From the NCBI RefSeq assembly GCF_015291745.1, contig NZ_CP030059.1, positions 1,887,501 to 1,951,500 of the forward strand: a stretch of DNA of 64,000 bases. Direction: 5' to 3'. Below are positions 8,603 to 18,090 of this stretch, piece by piece. The number at the start of each line of letters is the position of its first letter. Within the stretch, counting starts at the first letter, position 1. The notes beneath the pieces are model-generated. The model was not told the origin of the DNA. It was given only the letters and a program-made list of their open reading frames with translations, and did not search any database. A program made the position numbers and the translations under genes. Source of the DNA: Bradyrhizobium sp. CCBAU 53351. GTDB taxonomy: Bacteria; Pseudomonadota; Alphaproteobacteria; Rhizobiales; Xanthobacteraceae.

Positions 8603-9359
8603 GGCGACAGATATTACCGAAGACGCCTTTCTCGGCGGGCGGTTGCGCCTCAAGCAGAAGCGGTCCGGCCATCGCGCCGGGCACGATGCCATCCTGCTCG
8701 CGGCGGCGACCGAGGCGCGCATCGGAGATCGCGTGGTCGATTTCGGGGCCGGCGTCGGCACGGCCGGGCTGGCGCTGGCCCGGCGTATTCCCGGGATCAG
8801 GCTCAGCCTGGTCGAGATCGATCCGGAGCTGGCCGAGCTCGCGCGCGACAACGCGGCGGCAAATGCGATTGGCGCCGAGACGATCGTGCTCGACGTCACG
8901 GCCGACGCGCAAGGCTTTGCGTCACATGGGCTGTCGCCCGACAGCGTCGACGTGGTGCTGATGAATCCGCCATTCAACGATCCGGCCCGGCATCGCGGCT
9001 CGCCCGATCGGCTGCGTCACACCGCGCATGTAGCAACGGAGGAGACGCTGCATGCGTGGGTGCATGCAGCGCGGCGCATCCTCCGATCGAATGGCGTGCT
9101 GACATTGATCTGGCGTGCAGATGGCATCGCCGATGTCCTGGAGGCCCTGTCGCGCGGCTTCGGCAGCCTTGCGATCCTGCCGGTTCACGGCGAGGCGGGG
9201 CGGCCCGCGATCCGCGTGCTGGTGCGCGCGGTCAAAGGTGGCCGGGCCCCGACGCGATTGCTGTCGGGCCTCATGCTCAATGATGAGGCGCGCGTTTCAA
9301 AAAACGAGATGATCGAGATTTTGGAGGGGAGAGCGGCCTTGCCGCTGATGGAACCTTGA
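8595..9359 (+). CDS. N6-adenine-type methyltransferase, TrmN6-like
   Basis: SAM-dependent methyltransferase, 254 residues. SAM-binding motif I is VVDFGAGVGTAGLALARR. The catalytic NPPF motif typical of amino-group adenine methylation is in VVLMNPPFNDP. Layout and length match TrmN6/YfiC enzymes, which methylate adenine 37 of tRNA1(Val); assignment to that exact target is family inference. The N-terminal EDAFLGGRLRLKQKRSGHRAGHDAILLAAA segment is characteristic of the group. It is coupled to the upstream DUF2007 gene by an 8-base overlap, which also fixes the start. Confidence 0.82.
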   Translation: MSEATDITEDAFLGGRLRLKQKRSGHRAGHDAILLAAATEARIGDRVVDFGAGVGTAGLALARRIPGIRLSLVEIDPELAELARDNAAANAIGAETIVLDVTADAQGFASHGLSPDSVDVVLMNPPFNDPARHRGSPDRLRHTAHVATEETLHAWVHAARRILRSNGVLTLIWRADGIADVLEALSRGFGSLAILPVHGEAGRPAIRVLVRAVKGGRAPTRLLSGLMLNDEARVSKNEMIEILEGRAALPLMEP

Positions 9360-9363
9360 CGGC

Positions 9364-9462
9364 TTACTGCGGAAGCGATTCCGACTGCTGCTCTTGCGGA
9401 GTCGTCAGGCGGATCGCCATGAACAGCGCACCGATCAGCAGCATCAGCAGATAGATTTTCAT
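9364..9462 (-). CDS. Very small single-pass membrane protein (32 residues)
   Basis: The frame starts at the ATG at 9462 behind GGAGAACACC, an appropriate ribosome-binding site. It encodes one hydrophobic helix (MKIYLLMLLIGALFMAIRL) followed by a polar Gln/Glu-rich tail. It ends 5 bases from the convergent methyltransferase gene. No family was recognised. The RBS and the helix-plus-polar-tail layout support a real gene, but this rests on sequence pattern only. Confidence 0.55.
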   Translation of the reverse strand: MKIYLLMLLIGALFMAIRLTTPQEQQSESLPQ

Positions 9463-9573
9463 GGTGTTCTCCGCTGCCTCATTGCAGCCTCCCAACGAGA
9501 AATCTGCAAAACACGTTCCAGGCACTTCCAATGACAGTCGCGTGATAAGAAATGGTTAATCAGAGGTAACGGC

Positions 9574-10482
9574 ATGGCCGAACAATTGAACGATCGTGAG
9601 AGTTCCGGCCTGGCCGACAAGCTCATGCAATATCTGCCGGCGCGCTTCCGCCCCGGCACTGCGGTGGTGCCGGTGGTGCGGCTGTCGGGCGTGATTGGCG
9701 CGGTGACGCCGCTGCGTCCCGGCATGACGCTCGCGGGCGTCGCCAAAGTGCTGGAGCGTGCGTTCTCGATGCGCAACGCCAAGGCGGTGGCGCTGGTGAT
9801 CAATTCGCCCGGCGGCTCGCCGGTGCAGTCGCGTCAGATCTATCTGCGCATCAAGCAGCTCGCGGCGGAAAAGAAGCTGCCGGTGCTGGTGTTCGTCGAG
9901 GACGTCGCCGCCTCCGGCGGCTACATGATCGCCTGCGCCGGCGACGAGATCATCTGCGATCCATCTTCGATCCTCGGCTCGATCGGCGTGGTCGGCGGCA
10001 GCTTCGGTTTCCAGGAGGCGATCAGGCGGCTCGGCATCGAGCGGCGTCTCTACACGGCCGGCGAACACAAGGCGATGCTCGACCCGTTCCTGCCCGAAAA
10101 TCCCGATGACGTCGCCAAGCTGAAGACGATCCAGCGTGAGATCCACCAGATCTTCATTTCGCTGGTGAAGGAGAGCCGCGGTGCGCGCCTCAAGGGCGCG
10201 GACGATACCCTGTTCACGGGCGAATACTGGGCCGGCGAGAGCTCGGTGGCGCTGGGACTTGCCGACAGCATCGGCGATCTCCGCTCAACTCTTCGTGCCC
10301 GGTATGGCGACAAGGTTCTCACCCCCGTGATCGCGCAGCCAACCGGGTTGCTGTCAGGTCTTTTGGGCCGGAAATCGCCCGGCGCGGGGCAGCTTTCGGC
10401 CCTGGAATCAATGGCCGGGCTGCCGGACGAGCTGATTTCGGCGGTCGAGACGCGGGCGATTTGGGCGAAATTCGGGTTCTAG
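9574..10482 (+). CDS. S49-family serine peptidase (SppA/SohB-like)
   Basis: Predicted 302-residue ClpP-fold peptidase of the signal-peptide-peptidase A family, which degrades cleaved signal peptides and membrane protein fragments. The nucleophile serine lies in DVAASGGYMIACAGDEI and the general-base lysine in AGEHKAMLDPF, the usual Ser-Lys dyad. The family's VALVINSPGGSPVQS strand is also present. No convincing N-terminal transmembrane helix is visible, so it resembles the short bacterial forms lacking an anchor. The start at 9574 follows AGAGGTAACGGC. The 111-base gap upstream faces the 32-residue protein gene. Confidence 0.9.
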   Translation: MAEQLNDRESSGLADKLMQYLPARFRPGTAVVPVVRLSGVIGAVTPLRPGMTLAGVAKVLERAFSMRNAKAVALVINSPGGSPVQSRQIYLRIKQLAAEKKLPVLVFVEDVAASGGYMIACAGDEIICDPSSILGSIGVVGGSFGFQEAIRRLGIERRLYTAGEHKAMLDPFLPENPDDVAKLKTIQREIHQIFISLVKESRGARLKGADDTLFTGEYWAGESSVALGLADSIGDLRSTLRARYGDKVLTPVIAQPTGLLSGLLGRKSPGAGQLSALESMAGLPDELISAVETRAIWAKFGF

Positions 10483-10597
10483 CCGGAGTCCTTCCGCGCC
10501 ATTTGGTCCAGGGGAACTTGAGGGCGAGCCAATTGCGGCGCGGCCCGGTCTGCGCAAGAATGTGCGTGGGGGCTGAGCACTCAACAAGGATCGACCG

Positions 10598-10789
10598 ATG
10601 CCGCCGTTCGTCGCTTTCGCGGGCGTGCTGGGCGGGCTTGCCGTGGTCCGCTGGGCCTACAAGACCGCCGTCAAGATCAACCAGGAGCTGGAGGAGATGC
10701 GCCTGTCACGCGTCGCCGAGGCAGCCCACGTGGGGGATATCCAGACGCTGAAACGTGACCCCGTGACCGGGGCGTTCAGGCCGGGGTAG
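10598..10789 (+). CDS. Conserved small hypothetical protein (63 residues)
   Basis: Small protein with a short hydrophobic N-terminus (MPPFVAFAGVLGGLAVVRWAY), then a charged amphipathic helix (KINQELEEMRLSRVAEAAH) and a short tail (LKRDPVTGAFRPG). The pattern suggests a membrane-anchored helical peptide. I recall similar proteins as conserved hypotheticals in alphaproteobacteria but know no function. It lies 115 bases after the S49 peptidase gene on the same strand. The next repeat element begins 22 bases after its stop, consistent with a real gene end. Confidence 0.7.
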   Translation: MPPFVAFAGVLGGLAVVRWAYKTAVKINQELEEMRLSRVAEAAHVGDIQTLKRDPVTGAFRPG

Positions 10790-10811
10790 CCGCGCCTTTC
10801 CCATTTGCGCC

Positions 10812-10888
10812 GTCATTCCGGGGCGATGCGAAGCATCGACCCGGAATCTCGAGATTCCGGGCTCGCCCTCCGGGCGCCCCGGAATGAC
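10812..10888. repeat. Palindromic repeat, 'tcattccgggg...ccccggaatga' family, copy 1
   Basis: Outer arms gtcattccggggcg and cgccccggaatgac are inverted copies. An inner ccggaatctcgagattccgg forms a second near-perfect palindrome. It sits between the 63-residue gene and glyQ and could act as a hairpin terminator. Copies 2 and 3 are at 14038-14132 and 43006-43129. Confidence 0.75.
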
Positions 10889-10977
10889 TGCTCTTTGCCC
10901 CCTTTGCCTTGATTCCCACCCCCGCCGTCGATACGGTCCCGCGCGATTCAAAACCCCCGCGAGAGCCTGATCTGACG

Positions 10978-11913
10978 ATGGACGCCTCATTGCCCGCCCA
11001 TATGCGCCCGGAACGCTCGTTCCAGGGTTTTATCCTCGCGCTACAGCGGTTCTGGGCCGAGCAGGGCTGCGTGATCCTGCAGCCCTACGACATGGAGATG
11101 GGCGCGGGCACCTTCCATCCGGCGACCACGCTCCGCGCGCTCGGGCCGAAGCCCTGGAACGCCGCCTATGTTCAGCCCTCGCGCCGACCCAAGGACGGCC
11201 GCTACGGCGAGAACCCGAACCGGATGCAGCACTATTACCAGTTCCAGGTGATCATGAAGCCGTCGCCGCCGAACCTTCAGGAGCTGTACCTGAAGTCGCT
11301 CGCCGCGATCGGCATCGATAGCGCCGTGCACGACATCCGTTTCGTCGAGGACGATTGGGAGAGCCCGACGCTGGGCGCCTGGGGCCTCGGTTGGGAGTGC
11401 TGGTGCGACGGTATGGAGGTGAGCCAGTTCACCTATTTCCAGCAGGTCGCGGGCTTTGAATGCGCGCCGGTCGCGGGCGAGCTCACCTACGGGCTCGAGC
11501 GCCTCGCGATGTATGTGCAGGGCGTCGACCGCGTCTACGACCTCAATTTCAACGGCCGCGATGGCGACGCCAAGGTCACCTATGGCGACGTCTTCCTGCA
11601 GGCGGAGCGGGAATATTCGAAGCACAATTTCGAAGTCGCCGACACGGCGATGCTGTTCGAGCAGTTCAAGATGGCGGAAGCCGCCTGCAGGAAGTACCTC
11701 GATGCCGGCTGGAAGGACGACAAGCGCGAGGCGCATTTGATGGCGCTGCCGGCCTATGACCAGTGCATCAAGGCCAGTCATGTCTTCAACCTCCTGGATG
11801 CGCGCGGCGTGATCTCGGTGACCGAACGTCAGAGCTACATCTTGCGCGTGCGCGAATTGGCAAAAGCCTGTGGCGAGGCTTGGATCCATACTGAAGCGGG
11901 CGGAGCGGCCTGA
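10978..11913 (+). CDS. glyQ: Glycyl-tRNA synthetase alpha subunit
   Basis: Catalytic subunit of the bacterial alpha2beta2 class II glycyl-tRNA synthetase, 311 residues. Diagnostic stretches include [52 protein letters not shown] and [16 protein letters not shown]. The ATG at 10978 ([14 protein letters not shown]) is chosen; the ATG at 11002 is an alternative that would also keep the fold. The stop TGA shares its last base with the glyS start, so the two subunits are translationally coupled and made in step, as expected for an obligate complex. Confidence 0.96.
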   Translation: MDASLPAHMRPERSFQGFILALQRFWAEQGCVILQPYDMEMGAGTFHPATTLRALGPKPWNAAYVQPSRRPKDGRYGENPNRMQHYYQFQVIMKPSPPNLQELYLKSLAAIGIDSAVHDIRFVEDDWESPTLGAWGLGWECWCDGMEVSQFTYFQQVAGFECAPVAGELTYGLERLAMYVQGVDRVYDLNFNGRDGDAKVTYGDVFLQAEREYSKHNFEVADTAMLFEQFKMAEAACRKYLDAGWKDDKREAHLMALPAYDQCIKASHVFNLLDARGVISVTERQSYILRVRELAKACGEAWIHTEAGGAA

Positions 11914-14012
11914 TGCCCGATCTTTTGCTTGAACTGTTCTCGGAAGAGATCCCCGCGCGCATGCAGGCCAAGGCGGCCGACGATCTGCGCCGCATGGTCA
12001 CCGACAAGCTGGTCGCCGAAGGGCTCGTCTACGAGGGCGCGAAGGCGTTCGCGACGCCGCGCCGCCTCGCGCTCACCGTGCACGGCATTCCCGCGCGTCA
12101 GCCGGACCTCAAGACCGAACGCCGTGGCCCGAAAATCGGCGCGCCCGATGCGGCCGTGCAGGGCTTCCTGAAAGCGACGGGTCTGAAGTCGCTGGACGAA
12201 GCAAAAATCCAGCGCGATCCCAAGGGTGATTTCTACATCGGCTTGATCGAGAAGCCCGGCCGCGATGCGATCGACGTGCTCGCCGAAATCCTCCCTGTCA
12301 TTATCCGCACCTTTCCCTGGCCGAAATCGATGCGCTGGGGCGCGCGATCGGGCAAGCCGGGCTCGCTCAATTGGGTGCGCCCGCTGCACGCGATCACCGC
12401 GACCTTCGGGCTCGAGACCGAAGAGCCGGATGTCGTGAAGTTCGAGGTGGATGGCATTCAGAGCGGCCAGACGACATATGGCCACCGCTTCCTTGCGCCG
12501 GCGCCCATTCAGGTGCGCCGCTTCGAGGACTATGAGGCGAAACTTCTCAACGCCAAGGTCGTGCTCGACCCCGAACGCCGCAAGGACGCGATTCTCACCG
12601 ACGCCAAGCAGCTTGCGTTTGCGCAAGGATTCGAGCTCGTCGAGGACCAGAACCTGCTCGACGAGGTCGCCGGCCTCGTCGAATGGCCGGTCGTGCTGAT
12701 GGGCTCGTTCGAGCCGGAATTCCTGGCGACGCCTGCTGAAGTGATCCGCGCCACCATCCGCAACAACCAGAAATGCTTCGTGGTGCGCGATCCCAAAACG
12801 GGCAAGCTCGCGAGCAAGTTCATCCTGGTCGCCAACATCGAGGCGACCGATGGTGGTGCGACCATCATCGCCGGCAACGAGCGCGTCATTCGCGCGCGGC
12901 TGTCGGATGCGAAGTTTTTCTATGAGACCGACCTGAAGACGAAGCTCGAGGAGCGGCTGCCGAAATTCGAGCAGATCGTGTTCCACGAGAAGCTCGGCAC
13001 CCAGGCTGCGCGCATCAAGCGCATCGAGCGCCTCGCCGCGGAGATCGCGCCGCTGGTCGGCGCCGATGTCGCCAAGGCGACGCGTGCCGCGCATCTGGCG
13101 AAGGCGGATTTGCTGACCGAAGTCGTCGGCGAATTCCCCGAGGTGCAGGGCCTGATGGGCAAGTATTACGCGCTGGCGCAGGGCGAGGATGCGTCCGTCG
13201 CGGCTGCGTGTGAGGAGCATTACAAGCCGCAAGGTCCTGCGGATCGCGTGCCGACCGATCCGGTCAGCGTCGCCGTGGCGCTCGCCGACAAGCTCGACAC
13301 GCTCGTTGGATTCTGGGCCATCGACGAAAAGCCGACCGGCAGCAAGGACCCATATGCGCTGCGCCGCGCAGCACTCGGCGTGATCAGGCTGATCGCCGAG
13401 AACGCACTTCGTCTGTCGCTCATGAAGGTGGCAGCGTCCGCGCTCGTCGGCTTGTCGGTCAAGCCAGCCGATGCCTCGAAGGTGCCAAGCGACCTCCTCG
13501 CCTTCTTCGCCGACCGTCTGAAGGTCCAGCTCCGCGAGCAGGGCGCGCGGCACGATCTCGTCGATGCCGTGTTCGCGCTCGGCGGCCAGGACGATCTCCT
13601 GATGATCGTCCGCCGCGTCGAGGCGCTCGGCAAATTCCTGGAAAGCGATGACGGCAAGAACCTGCTCGCTGGCACCAAGCGCGCCAGCAACATCCTCTCC
13701 ATCGAGGAGAAGAAGGACAAGCGCACGTTCGACGGCGCGCCCGATGCCGCGCTCTATGGCCTCGCTGAGGAGAAGGCGCTGGCGAAAGCGATCGACGAAG
13801 TGAAGGCGGAAGCCAGTGCCGCCGTCGCCAAGGAGGATTTTGCCGCCGCGATGCGCGCGATGGCGAAGTTGCGTCCGCCGGTCGATGCGTTCTTCGACAA
13901 GGTTCGCGTCAATGACGACGATGCCAAGGTGCGCGAGAACCGCCTGAAGCTCTTGAACGAGATCCGCAGCGCCACGCGCGCGGTGGCGGATTTCTCGAAG
14001 ATCCAGGATTGA
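11913..14012 (+). CDS. glyS: Glycyl-tRNA synthetase beta subunit
   Basis: The 699-residue partner of GlyQ; it binds tRNA-Gly and is needed for charging. It starts with the conserved [18 protein letters not shown]. Family stretches follow: PKSMRWG, the HD-like [36 protein letters not shown] and [21 protein letters not shown]. The C-terminal anticodon-binding-type region ends in [23 protein letters not shown]. Length is normal and no frame problem is seen. The start overlaps the glyQ stop by one base. A long repeat and a terminator-like hairpin follow it. Confidence 0.96.
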   Translation: MPDLLLELFSEEIPARMQAKAADDLRRMVTDKLVAEGLVYEGAKAFATPRRLALTVHGIPARQPDLKTERRGPKIGAPDAAVQGFLKATGLKSLDEAKIQRDPKGDFYIGLIEKPGRDAIDVLAEILPVIIRTFPWPKSMRWGARSGKPGSLNWVRPLHAITATFGLETEEPDVVKFEVDGIQSGQTTYGHRFLAPAPIQVRRFEDYEAKLLNAKVVLDPERRKDAILTDAKQLAFAQGFELVEDQNLLDEVAGLVEWPVVLMGSFEPEFLATPAEVIRATIRNNQKCFVVRDPKTGKLASKFILVANIEATDGGATIIAGNERVIRARLSDAKFFYETDLKTKLEERLPKFEQIVFHEKLGTQAARIKRIERLAAEIAPLVGADVAKATRAAHLAKADLLTEVVGEFPEVQGLMGKYYALAQGEDASVAAACEEHYKPQGPADRVPTDPVSVAVALADKLDTLVGFWAIDEKPTGSKDPYALRRAALGVIRLIAENALRLSLMKVAASALVGLSVKPADASKVPSDLLAFFADRLKVQLREQGARHDLVDAVFALGGQDDLLMIVRRVEALGKFLESDDGKNLLAGTKRASNILSIEEKKDKRTFDGAPDAALYGLAEEKALAKAIDEVKAEASAAVAKEDFAAAMRAMAKLRPPVDAFFDKVRVNDDDAKVRENRLKLLNEIRSATRAVADFSKIQD

Positions 14013-14037
14013 GGCTGCGTGCCTCAATCACCGCTTG

Positions 14038-14132
14038 TCATTCCGGGGCGCGCCACTTGGCGCGAGCCCGGAATCCATTTCACTTCATGATGCGCGGCAC
14101 GATGGATTCCGGGTTCGCGCGCCCCGGAATGA
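14038..14132. repeat. Palindromic repeat, 'tcattccgggg' family, copy 2
   Basis: Arms tcattccggggcgcgc and gcgcgccccggaatga are perfect inverted copies. Inside, gagcccggaatccat and atggattccgggttc form a second nested stem. It begins 26 bases after the glyS stop. Confidence 0.75.
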
Positions 14133-14144
14133 TAGTCCCAAAAA

Positions 14145-14184
14145 AGTGCCCCGCCCGGCGGGGGGAAGACCGGGCGGGGCCTGA
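14145..14184 (-). terminator. Strong GC hairpin terminator, probably for the DUF1236 gene
   Basis: The stem ccccgcccgg / ccgggcgggg spans about 14149-14181 with a purine-rich loop. Read on the minus strand, the hairpin is followed almost at once by a run of six T (cacttttttggg), the classical intrinsic terminator form, downstream of the minus-strand DUF1236 gene. On the plus strand the T-run is 8-10 bases away, so termination of glyQS is possible but weaker. Confidence 0.7.
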
Positions 14185-14242
14185 TGTCCGTTTTTAAACT
14201 GCTCGCGCCAGCCTGATGTGACGCGCCGGACATCTAGTTGAA

Positions 14243-14596
14243 CTAGTCCAGCACCTCGACGATGCGGCGCGAGCGCGGCTCGACGAGCACGGTCTCGCCG
14301 TTCACGACGGTGTAGCGGTAGGTGGTGGCGCCGAAGCGTTGCGGCACGTCATAATAAGTGACGCCGCTTTCGGGTAAGGTGGCGCCGACCACGATGCGAT
14401 CCGGAATCCGGAAGGCGGGCACGCGTTGTTCGACGACATATTCGCGGAAAGCGGGCCGCTGTTCGGCCGCAATGGTCGGAGCGCTGTCGACCACGGCGGG
14501 TGCGCGTCCGACGGTGACACCGCTTTGCGCCTGCGCCGCCAGGGGCGAGCCGATCGCGGCCGCGAGCGCTGCAAGGGCAAGAATCCTGTTCCGCAT
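14243..14596 (-). CDS. DUF1236-type secreted protein
   Basis: A 117-residue exported protein with signal peptide MRNRILALAALAAAIGSPLAAQAQ. The C-terminal half has the DUF1236 pattern: REYVVEQRVPAFRIPDRIVVGATLPESGVTYYDVP followed by YRYTVVNGETVLVEPRSRRIVEVLD. DUF1236 proteins are abundant in Bradyrhizobium and relatives, and their periplasmic function is unknown. GGAG lies upstream of the start at 14596 (gaaGGAGttgtccatg read on the minus strand). Its transcript ends at the strong hairpin beyond 14184. Confidence 0.85.
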   Translation of the reverse strand: MRNRILALAALAAAIGSPLAAQAQSGVTVGRAPAVVDSAPTIAAEQRPAFREYVVEQRVPAFRIPDRIVVGATLPESGVTYYDVPQRFGATTYRYTVVNGETVLVEPRSRRIVEVLD

Positions 14597-14821
14597 GGAC
14601 AACTCCTTCGACGTGATGGTTCGGGCGCGCCAGCGGCGCGACCGGTTGCCAATGCATGCGTGTTGGCAATGTTCCGGGAAAAGCCCCGCCGCAACAGCGG
14701 CAATTTCGGGCAGTTTTCGTGGGAGCCGGAACTCGACTCGCCTGTTGCGCGTCTCTACTCCCGGAACCGGGAGGGCTATGATCCGCCCGCGATTCGCACC
14801 GCCTCCACAGAAAGATAATTC

Positions 14822-14977
14822 ATGCACATCACCGTCGCCCACATTTCGCCGATCCTGTCGTTGATTGCGGGCGTGCTCATCCTGATCATGCCGCGGCTCC
14901 TCAACCTGATCGTCGCGATCTTCCTCATCGTGAACGGCGCGATCGGGCTCGGGCTCCTGAAGTGGCTCCGCTTCTAG
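14822..14977 (+). CDS. DUF3096-type small membrane protein
   Basis: A 51-residue protein consisting almost wholly of two hydrophobic helices: ISPILSLIAGVLILIMP and LLNLIVAIFLIVNGAIGLGLL. The MP-RLLNLIVAIFLIVNGAIGL pattern is typical of DUF3096, a small inner-membrane family with no assigned role. It starts at 14822 (MHITVAHIS) behind AGAAAGATAATTC. It is separated from ppdK by about 96 bases and probably has its own promoter in the divergent gap with the DUF1236 gene. Confidence 0.8.
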   Translation: MHITVAHISPILSLIAGVLILIMPRLLNLIVAIFLIVNGAIGLGLLKWLRF

Positions 14978-15073
14978 GCGTTCACTTTTCGGAACTGTCC
15001 GACTTGCGCGGGCCCGCCCAAAATGGTGTAAGGCCCGCGATTTCCCATTCCTCTCGCAGGTTGTGTGCAAGCT

Positions 15074-18013
15074 ATGGCCAAAGCCGCCTCGAAGCCTAAA
15101 AAAATGCCAGCGAAATCAAAGTCCTCCGCCGCCGCGAAGGCCGCGCCGCCGGCCCGCAAGGCGTTGGCCAAGAGCGCGCCGAAGCCGGTCGCCAAGCCCG
15201 CTGCAAAGGCTGCCGCCAAGCCCGCGGGCAAGCCGGCGGCAAAGGCCGTAACCAAGGCGGCCGCGCCCAAAGTCGCCGCGAAGCCCGCGCCGAAGAAGGC
15301 TGCGCCCGCGAAGACGACGCCAGCCGCGGGCAAGGCCGGCAAATGGGTTTACACGTTCGGTGACGGCAAGGCCGAAGGCCGGACGGAGATGCGCGACCTG
15401 CTCGGCGGCAAGGGCGCCAATCTTGCCGAAATGGCCAATCTCGGCCTGCCGGTGCCTCCCGGCTTCACCATCCCAACCTCGGTCTGCACCTACTTCTATG
15501 CCCACGGCAAAACCTACCCCAAGGAACTGCAGGCGCAGGTCGAGAAGGCGCTCGACCATGTCGGCAAATTGACCGGCAAGATCTTCGGCGACACCAAGAA
15601 CCCGCTGCTCGTCTCGGTGCGCTCCGGCGCGCGCGCCTCGATGCCGGGCATGATGGATACCGTGCTCAACCTCGGCCTCAACGACCAGACCGTGGAAGCG
15701 CTGTCCGAATTGTCGGGCGATCGTCGCTTCGCCTATGACAGCTATCGCCGCTTCATCACCATGTATTCGGACGTGGTGCTCGGTTTCGAGCATCATCACT
15801 TCGAGGAAATCCTCGACACCTTCAAGGACAGCCAGGGCTACACGCTCGACACCGATCTGTCGGCCGACGATTGGGTCGACCTGGTCGGCAAGTACAAGGA
15901 CGCGGTAGCCCGCGAGACTGGCAAGGACTTCCCGCAGGATCCGCACGACCAGCTCTGGGGCGCGATCGGCGCCGTGTTCTCATCCTGGATGAACGCGCGC
16001 GCTGTGACCTATCGCAAGCTGCACGACATTCCGGAATCCTGGGGCACCGCGGTCAACGTGCAGGCCATGGTGTTCGGCAATATGGGCGAGACCTCGGCTA
16101 CCGGCGTTGCGTTCACCCGCAACCCCTCGACCGGCGAGAGCAAGCTCTACGGCGAATTCCTGATCAACGCGCAGGGCGAGGACGTGGTGGCGGGCATCCG
16201 CACGCCGCAGGACATCACCGAGGAAGCGCGCAAGGAATCGGGCTCCGACAAGGCGTCGATGGAAGCGGCGATGCCGGAGGCCTTCAAGGAGCTGACGCGG
16301 ATCTACACGCTGCTCGAGAAGCACTACCGCGACATGCAGGACATGGAGTTCACGGTCGAGCAGGGCAAGCTGTGGATGCTGCAGACCCGCGGCGGCAAGC
16401 GTACCGCGAAAGCCGCGCTGCGCATCGCGGTCGAGCTCGCCAATGAAGGCCTGATCAGCAAGAAGGAAGCGGTCACCCGCATCGATCCGGCTTCGCTCGA
16501 CCAGCTCCTGCACCCGACCATCGATCCCAATGCCAAGCGCGACGTGATCGCGACCGGCCTGCCGGCATCCCCGGGTGCTGCCTCCGGCGAGATCGTGTTC
16601 TCCTCGGACGAGGCGGCCAAGCTTCAGGGCGACGGGCGTAAGGTGATTTTGGTCCGCATCGAGACCAGCCCGGAAGACATCCACGGCATGCACGCCGCCG
16701 AAGGCATTTTGACCACCCGCGGCGGTATGACCTCGCACGCAGCGGTCGTCGCCCGCGGCATGGGCAAGCCCTGCGTCTCCGGCTGCGGCACCATCCGCGT
16801 TGATTACGGCCGCGGTACCATGAGCATCGGCTCGCGCACCTTCAAGACCGGCGACGTCATCACCATCGACGGCTCGCTCGGCCAGGTGCTCGCCGGCCGC
16901 ATGCCGATGATCGAGCCGGAGCTGTCCGGCGAGTTCGGCACGCTGATGAATTGGGCCGACCAGGTCCGCAAGATCGGCGTCCGCGTCAATGGCGACACGC
17001 CCGACGACGCGCGGACCGCGATCAAGTTCGGCGCCGAAGGCATTGGCCTCTGCCGCACCGAGCACATGTTCTTCGAAGAGACGCGCATCCGCACGGTGCG
17101 CGAGATGATCCTCTCCGAGGACGAGCAGTCCCGCCGCGCCGCGCTCGCCAAGCTGCTGCCGATGCAGCGCGCCGACTTCGTCGAGCTGTTCGAGATCATG
17201 AAGGGCCTGCCGGTCACGATCCGGCTTTTGGATCCTCCCCTCCATGAATTCCTGCCGCACACCCACGCCGAGGTCGAGGAAGTGGCGCGCGCCATGAACA
17301 CCGACCCGCGGCGCCTCGCCGATCGCGCGCGCGAGCTCTCGGAGTTCAATCCGATGCTCGGCTTCCGCGGCTGCCGCATCGCGATCGCCTATCCGGAGAT
17401 CGCCGAGATGCAGGCGCGTGCGATCTTCGAGGCGGCGGTCGAAGCCGAGAAGCGCACCGGCAAGGCCGTCGGCCTCGAGGTGATGGTGCCGCTGATCGCG
17501 ACCAAGGCCGAGCTCGATCTCGTCAAGGCGCGGATCGACGCCACCGCACAGGCCGTGATGCGCGACACCAACACCAAGCTGACCTATCAGGTCGGCACGA
17601 TGATCGAGCTTCCGCGCGCCTGTCTGCTCGCGGGCGAGATCGCGAAGTCGGCCGAGTTCTTCTCGTTCGGCACCAACGACCTCACGCAGACCACCTACGG
17701 CATCAGCCGCGACGACGCGGCGAGCTTCCTCGGTCCCTACGTGGCGAAGGGCATCCTCTCGGTCGATCCCTTCATCGCGCTCGACCAGGAAGGCGTCGGC
17801 GAGCTGGTCAAGATCGGCGTCGCGCGCGGCCGCAAGACGCGGCCGAAGCTCAAGGTCGGCATCTGCGGCGAGCACGGCGGCGATCCGGCCTCGGTCGCCT
17901 TCTGCCACAATATCGGTCTCGACTACGTCTCCTGCTCGCCCTACCGCGTGCCGATCGCCCGCCTTGCCGCCGCGCAAGCAGCGCTCGGCAAAGCGATCGC
18001 GAGCCAGGCGTAA
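15074..18013 (+). CDS. ppdK: Pyruvate, phosphate dikinase with basic N-terminal tail
   Basis: Interconverts pyruvate, ATP and phosphate with PEP, AMP and pyrophosphate; it links pyruvate to gluconeogenesis. The 979-residue product has the ATP-grasp domain (LLGGKGANLAEMANLGLPVPPGFTIP onward), the swivelling phosphohistidine domain (RGGMTSHAAVVARGMGKPCVSG) and the C-terminal PEP domain with catalytic cysteine (GICGEHGGDPASVAF). Unusually, about 90 residues rich in Ala, Lys and Pro precede the catalytic start (WVYTFGDGKAEG) and look like a histone-H1 tail. The ATG at 15074 (MAKAASKPKK) is preferred over an ATG three codons upstream. A clear terminator follows. Confidence 0.95.
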   Translation: MAKAASKPKKMPAKSKSSAAAKAAPPARKALAKSAPKPVAKPAAKAAAKPAGKPAAKAVTKAAAPKVAAKPAPKKAAPAKTTPAAGKAGKWVYTFGDGKAEGRTEMRDLLGGKGANLAEMANLGLPVPPGFTIPTSVCTYFYAHGKTYPKELQAQVEKALDHVGKLTGKIFGDTKNPLLVSVRSGARASMPGMMDTVLNLGLNDQTVEALSELSGDRRFAYDSYRRFITMYSDVVLGFEHHHFEEILDTFKDSQGYTLDTDLSADDWVDLVGKYKDAVARETGKDFPQDPHDQLWGAIGAVFSSWMNARAVTYRKLHDIPESWGTAVNVQAMVFGNMGETSATGVAFTRNPSTGESKLYGEFLINAQGEDVVAGIRTPQDITEEARKESGSDKASMEAAMPEAFKELTRIYTLLEKHYRDMQDMEFTVEQGKLWMLQTRGGKRTAKAALRIAVELANEGLISKKEAVTRIDPASLDQLLHPTIDPNAKRDVIATGLPASPGAASGEIVFSSDEAAKLQGDGRKVILVRIETSPEDIHGMHAAEGILTTRGGMTSHAAVVARGMGKPCVSGCGTIRVDYGRGTMSIGSRTFKTGDVITIDGSLGQVLAGRMPMIEPELSGEFGTLMNWADQVRKIGVRVNGDTPDDARTAIKFGAEGIGLCRTEHMFFEETRIRTVREMILSEDEQSRRAALAKLLPMQRADFVELFEIMKGLPVTIRLLDPPLHEFLPHTHAEVEEVARAMNTDPRRLADRARELSEFNPMLGFRGCRIAIAYPEIAEMQARAIFEAAVEAEKRTGKAVGLEVMVPLIATKAELDLVKARIDATAQAVMRDTNTKLTYQVGTMIELPRACLLAGEIAKSAEFFSFGTNDLTQTTYGISRDDAASFLGPYVAKGILSVDPFIALDQEGVGELVKIGVARGRKTRPKLKVGICGEHGGDPASVAFCHNIGLDYVSCSPYRVPIARLAAAQAALGKAIASQA

Positions 18014-18035
18014 GCAGAACTAAAATGCTGGAATG

Positions 18036-18071
18036 AAGAGGCGGGGCGAAAGCTCCGCCTCTTTCCGTTTT
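18036..18071 (+). terminator. Intrinsic terminator of ppdK
   Basis: A perfect 9-bp stem, aagaggcgg (18036-18044) with ccgcctctt (18055-18063), followed by tccgtttt. It begins 23 bases after the ppdK stop codon. Confidence 0.85.
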
Positions 18072-18090
18072 GGCCGATGCTCTCTCCCCC

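Noticed and set aside
8243..8977. Upstream extension of the polyprenyl synthase frame
   Set aside because: It runs antisense through the DUF2007 and methyltransferase genes; the enzyme family starts at the GTG at 8242.
11835..14027. A 730-codon open frame antisense to glyS
   Set aside because: It lies exactly opposite a complete essential gene. The sequence is rich in Arg, Leu, Asp and His in the way produced by reading GC-rich genes backwards, and no family motif is visible.
15980..17977. A 665-codon open frame antisense to ppdK
   Set aside because: It is the mirror of a highly conserved enzyme and has no motif of its own.
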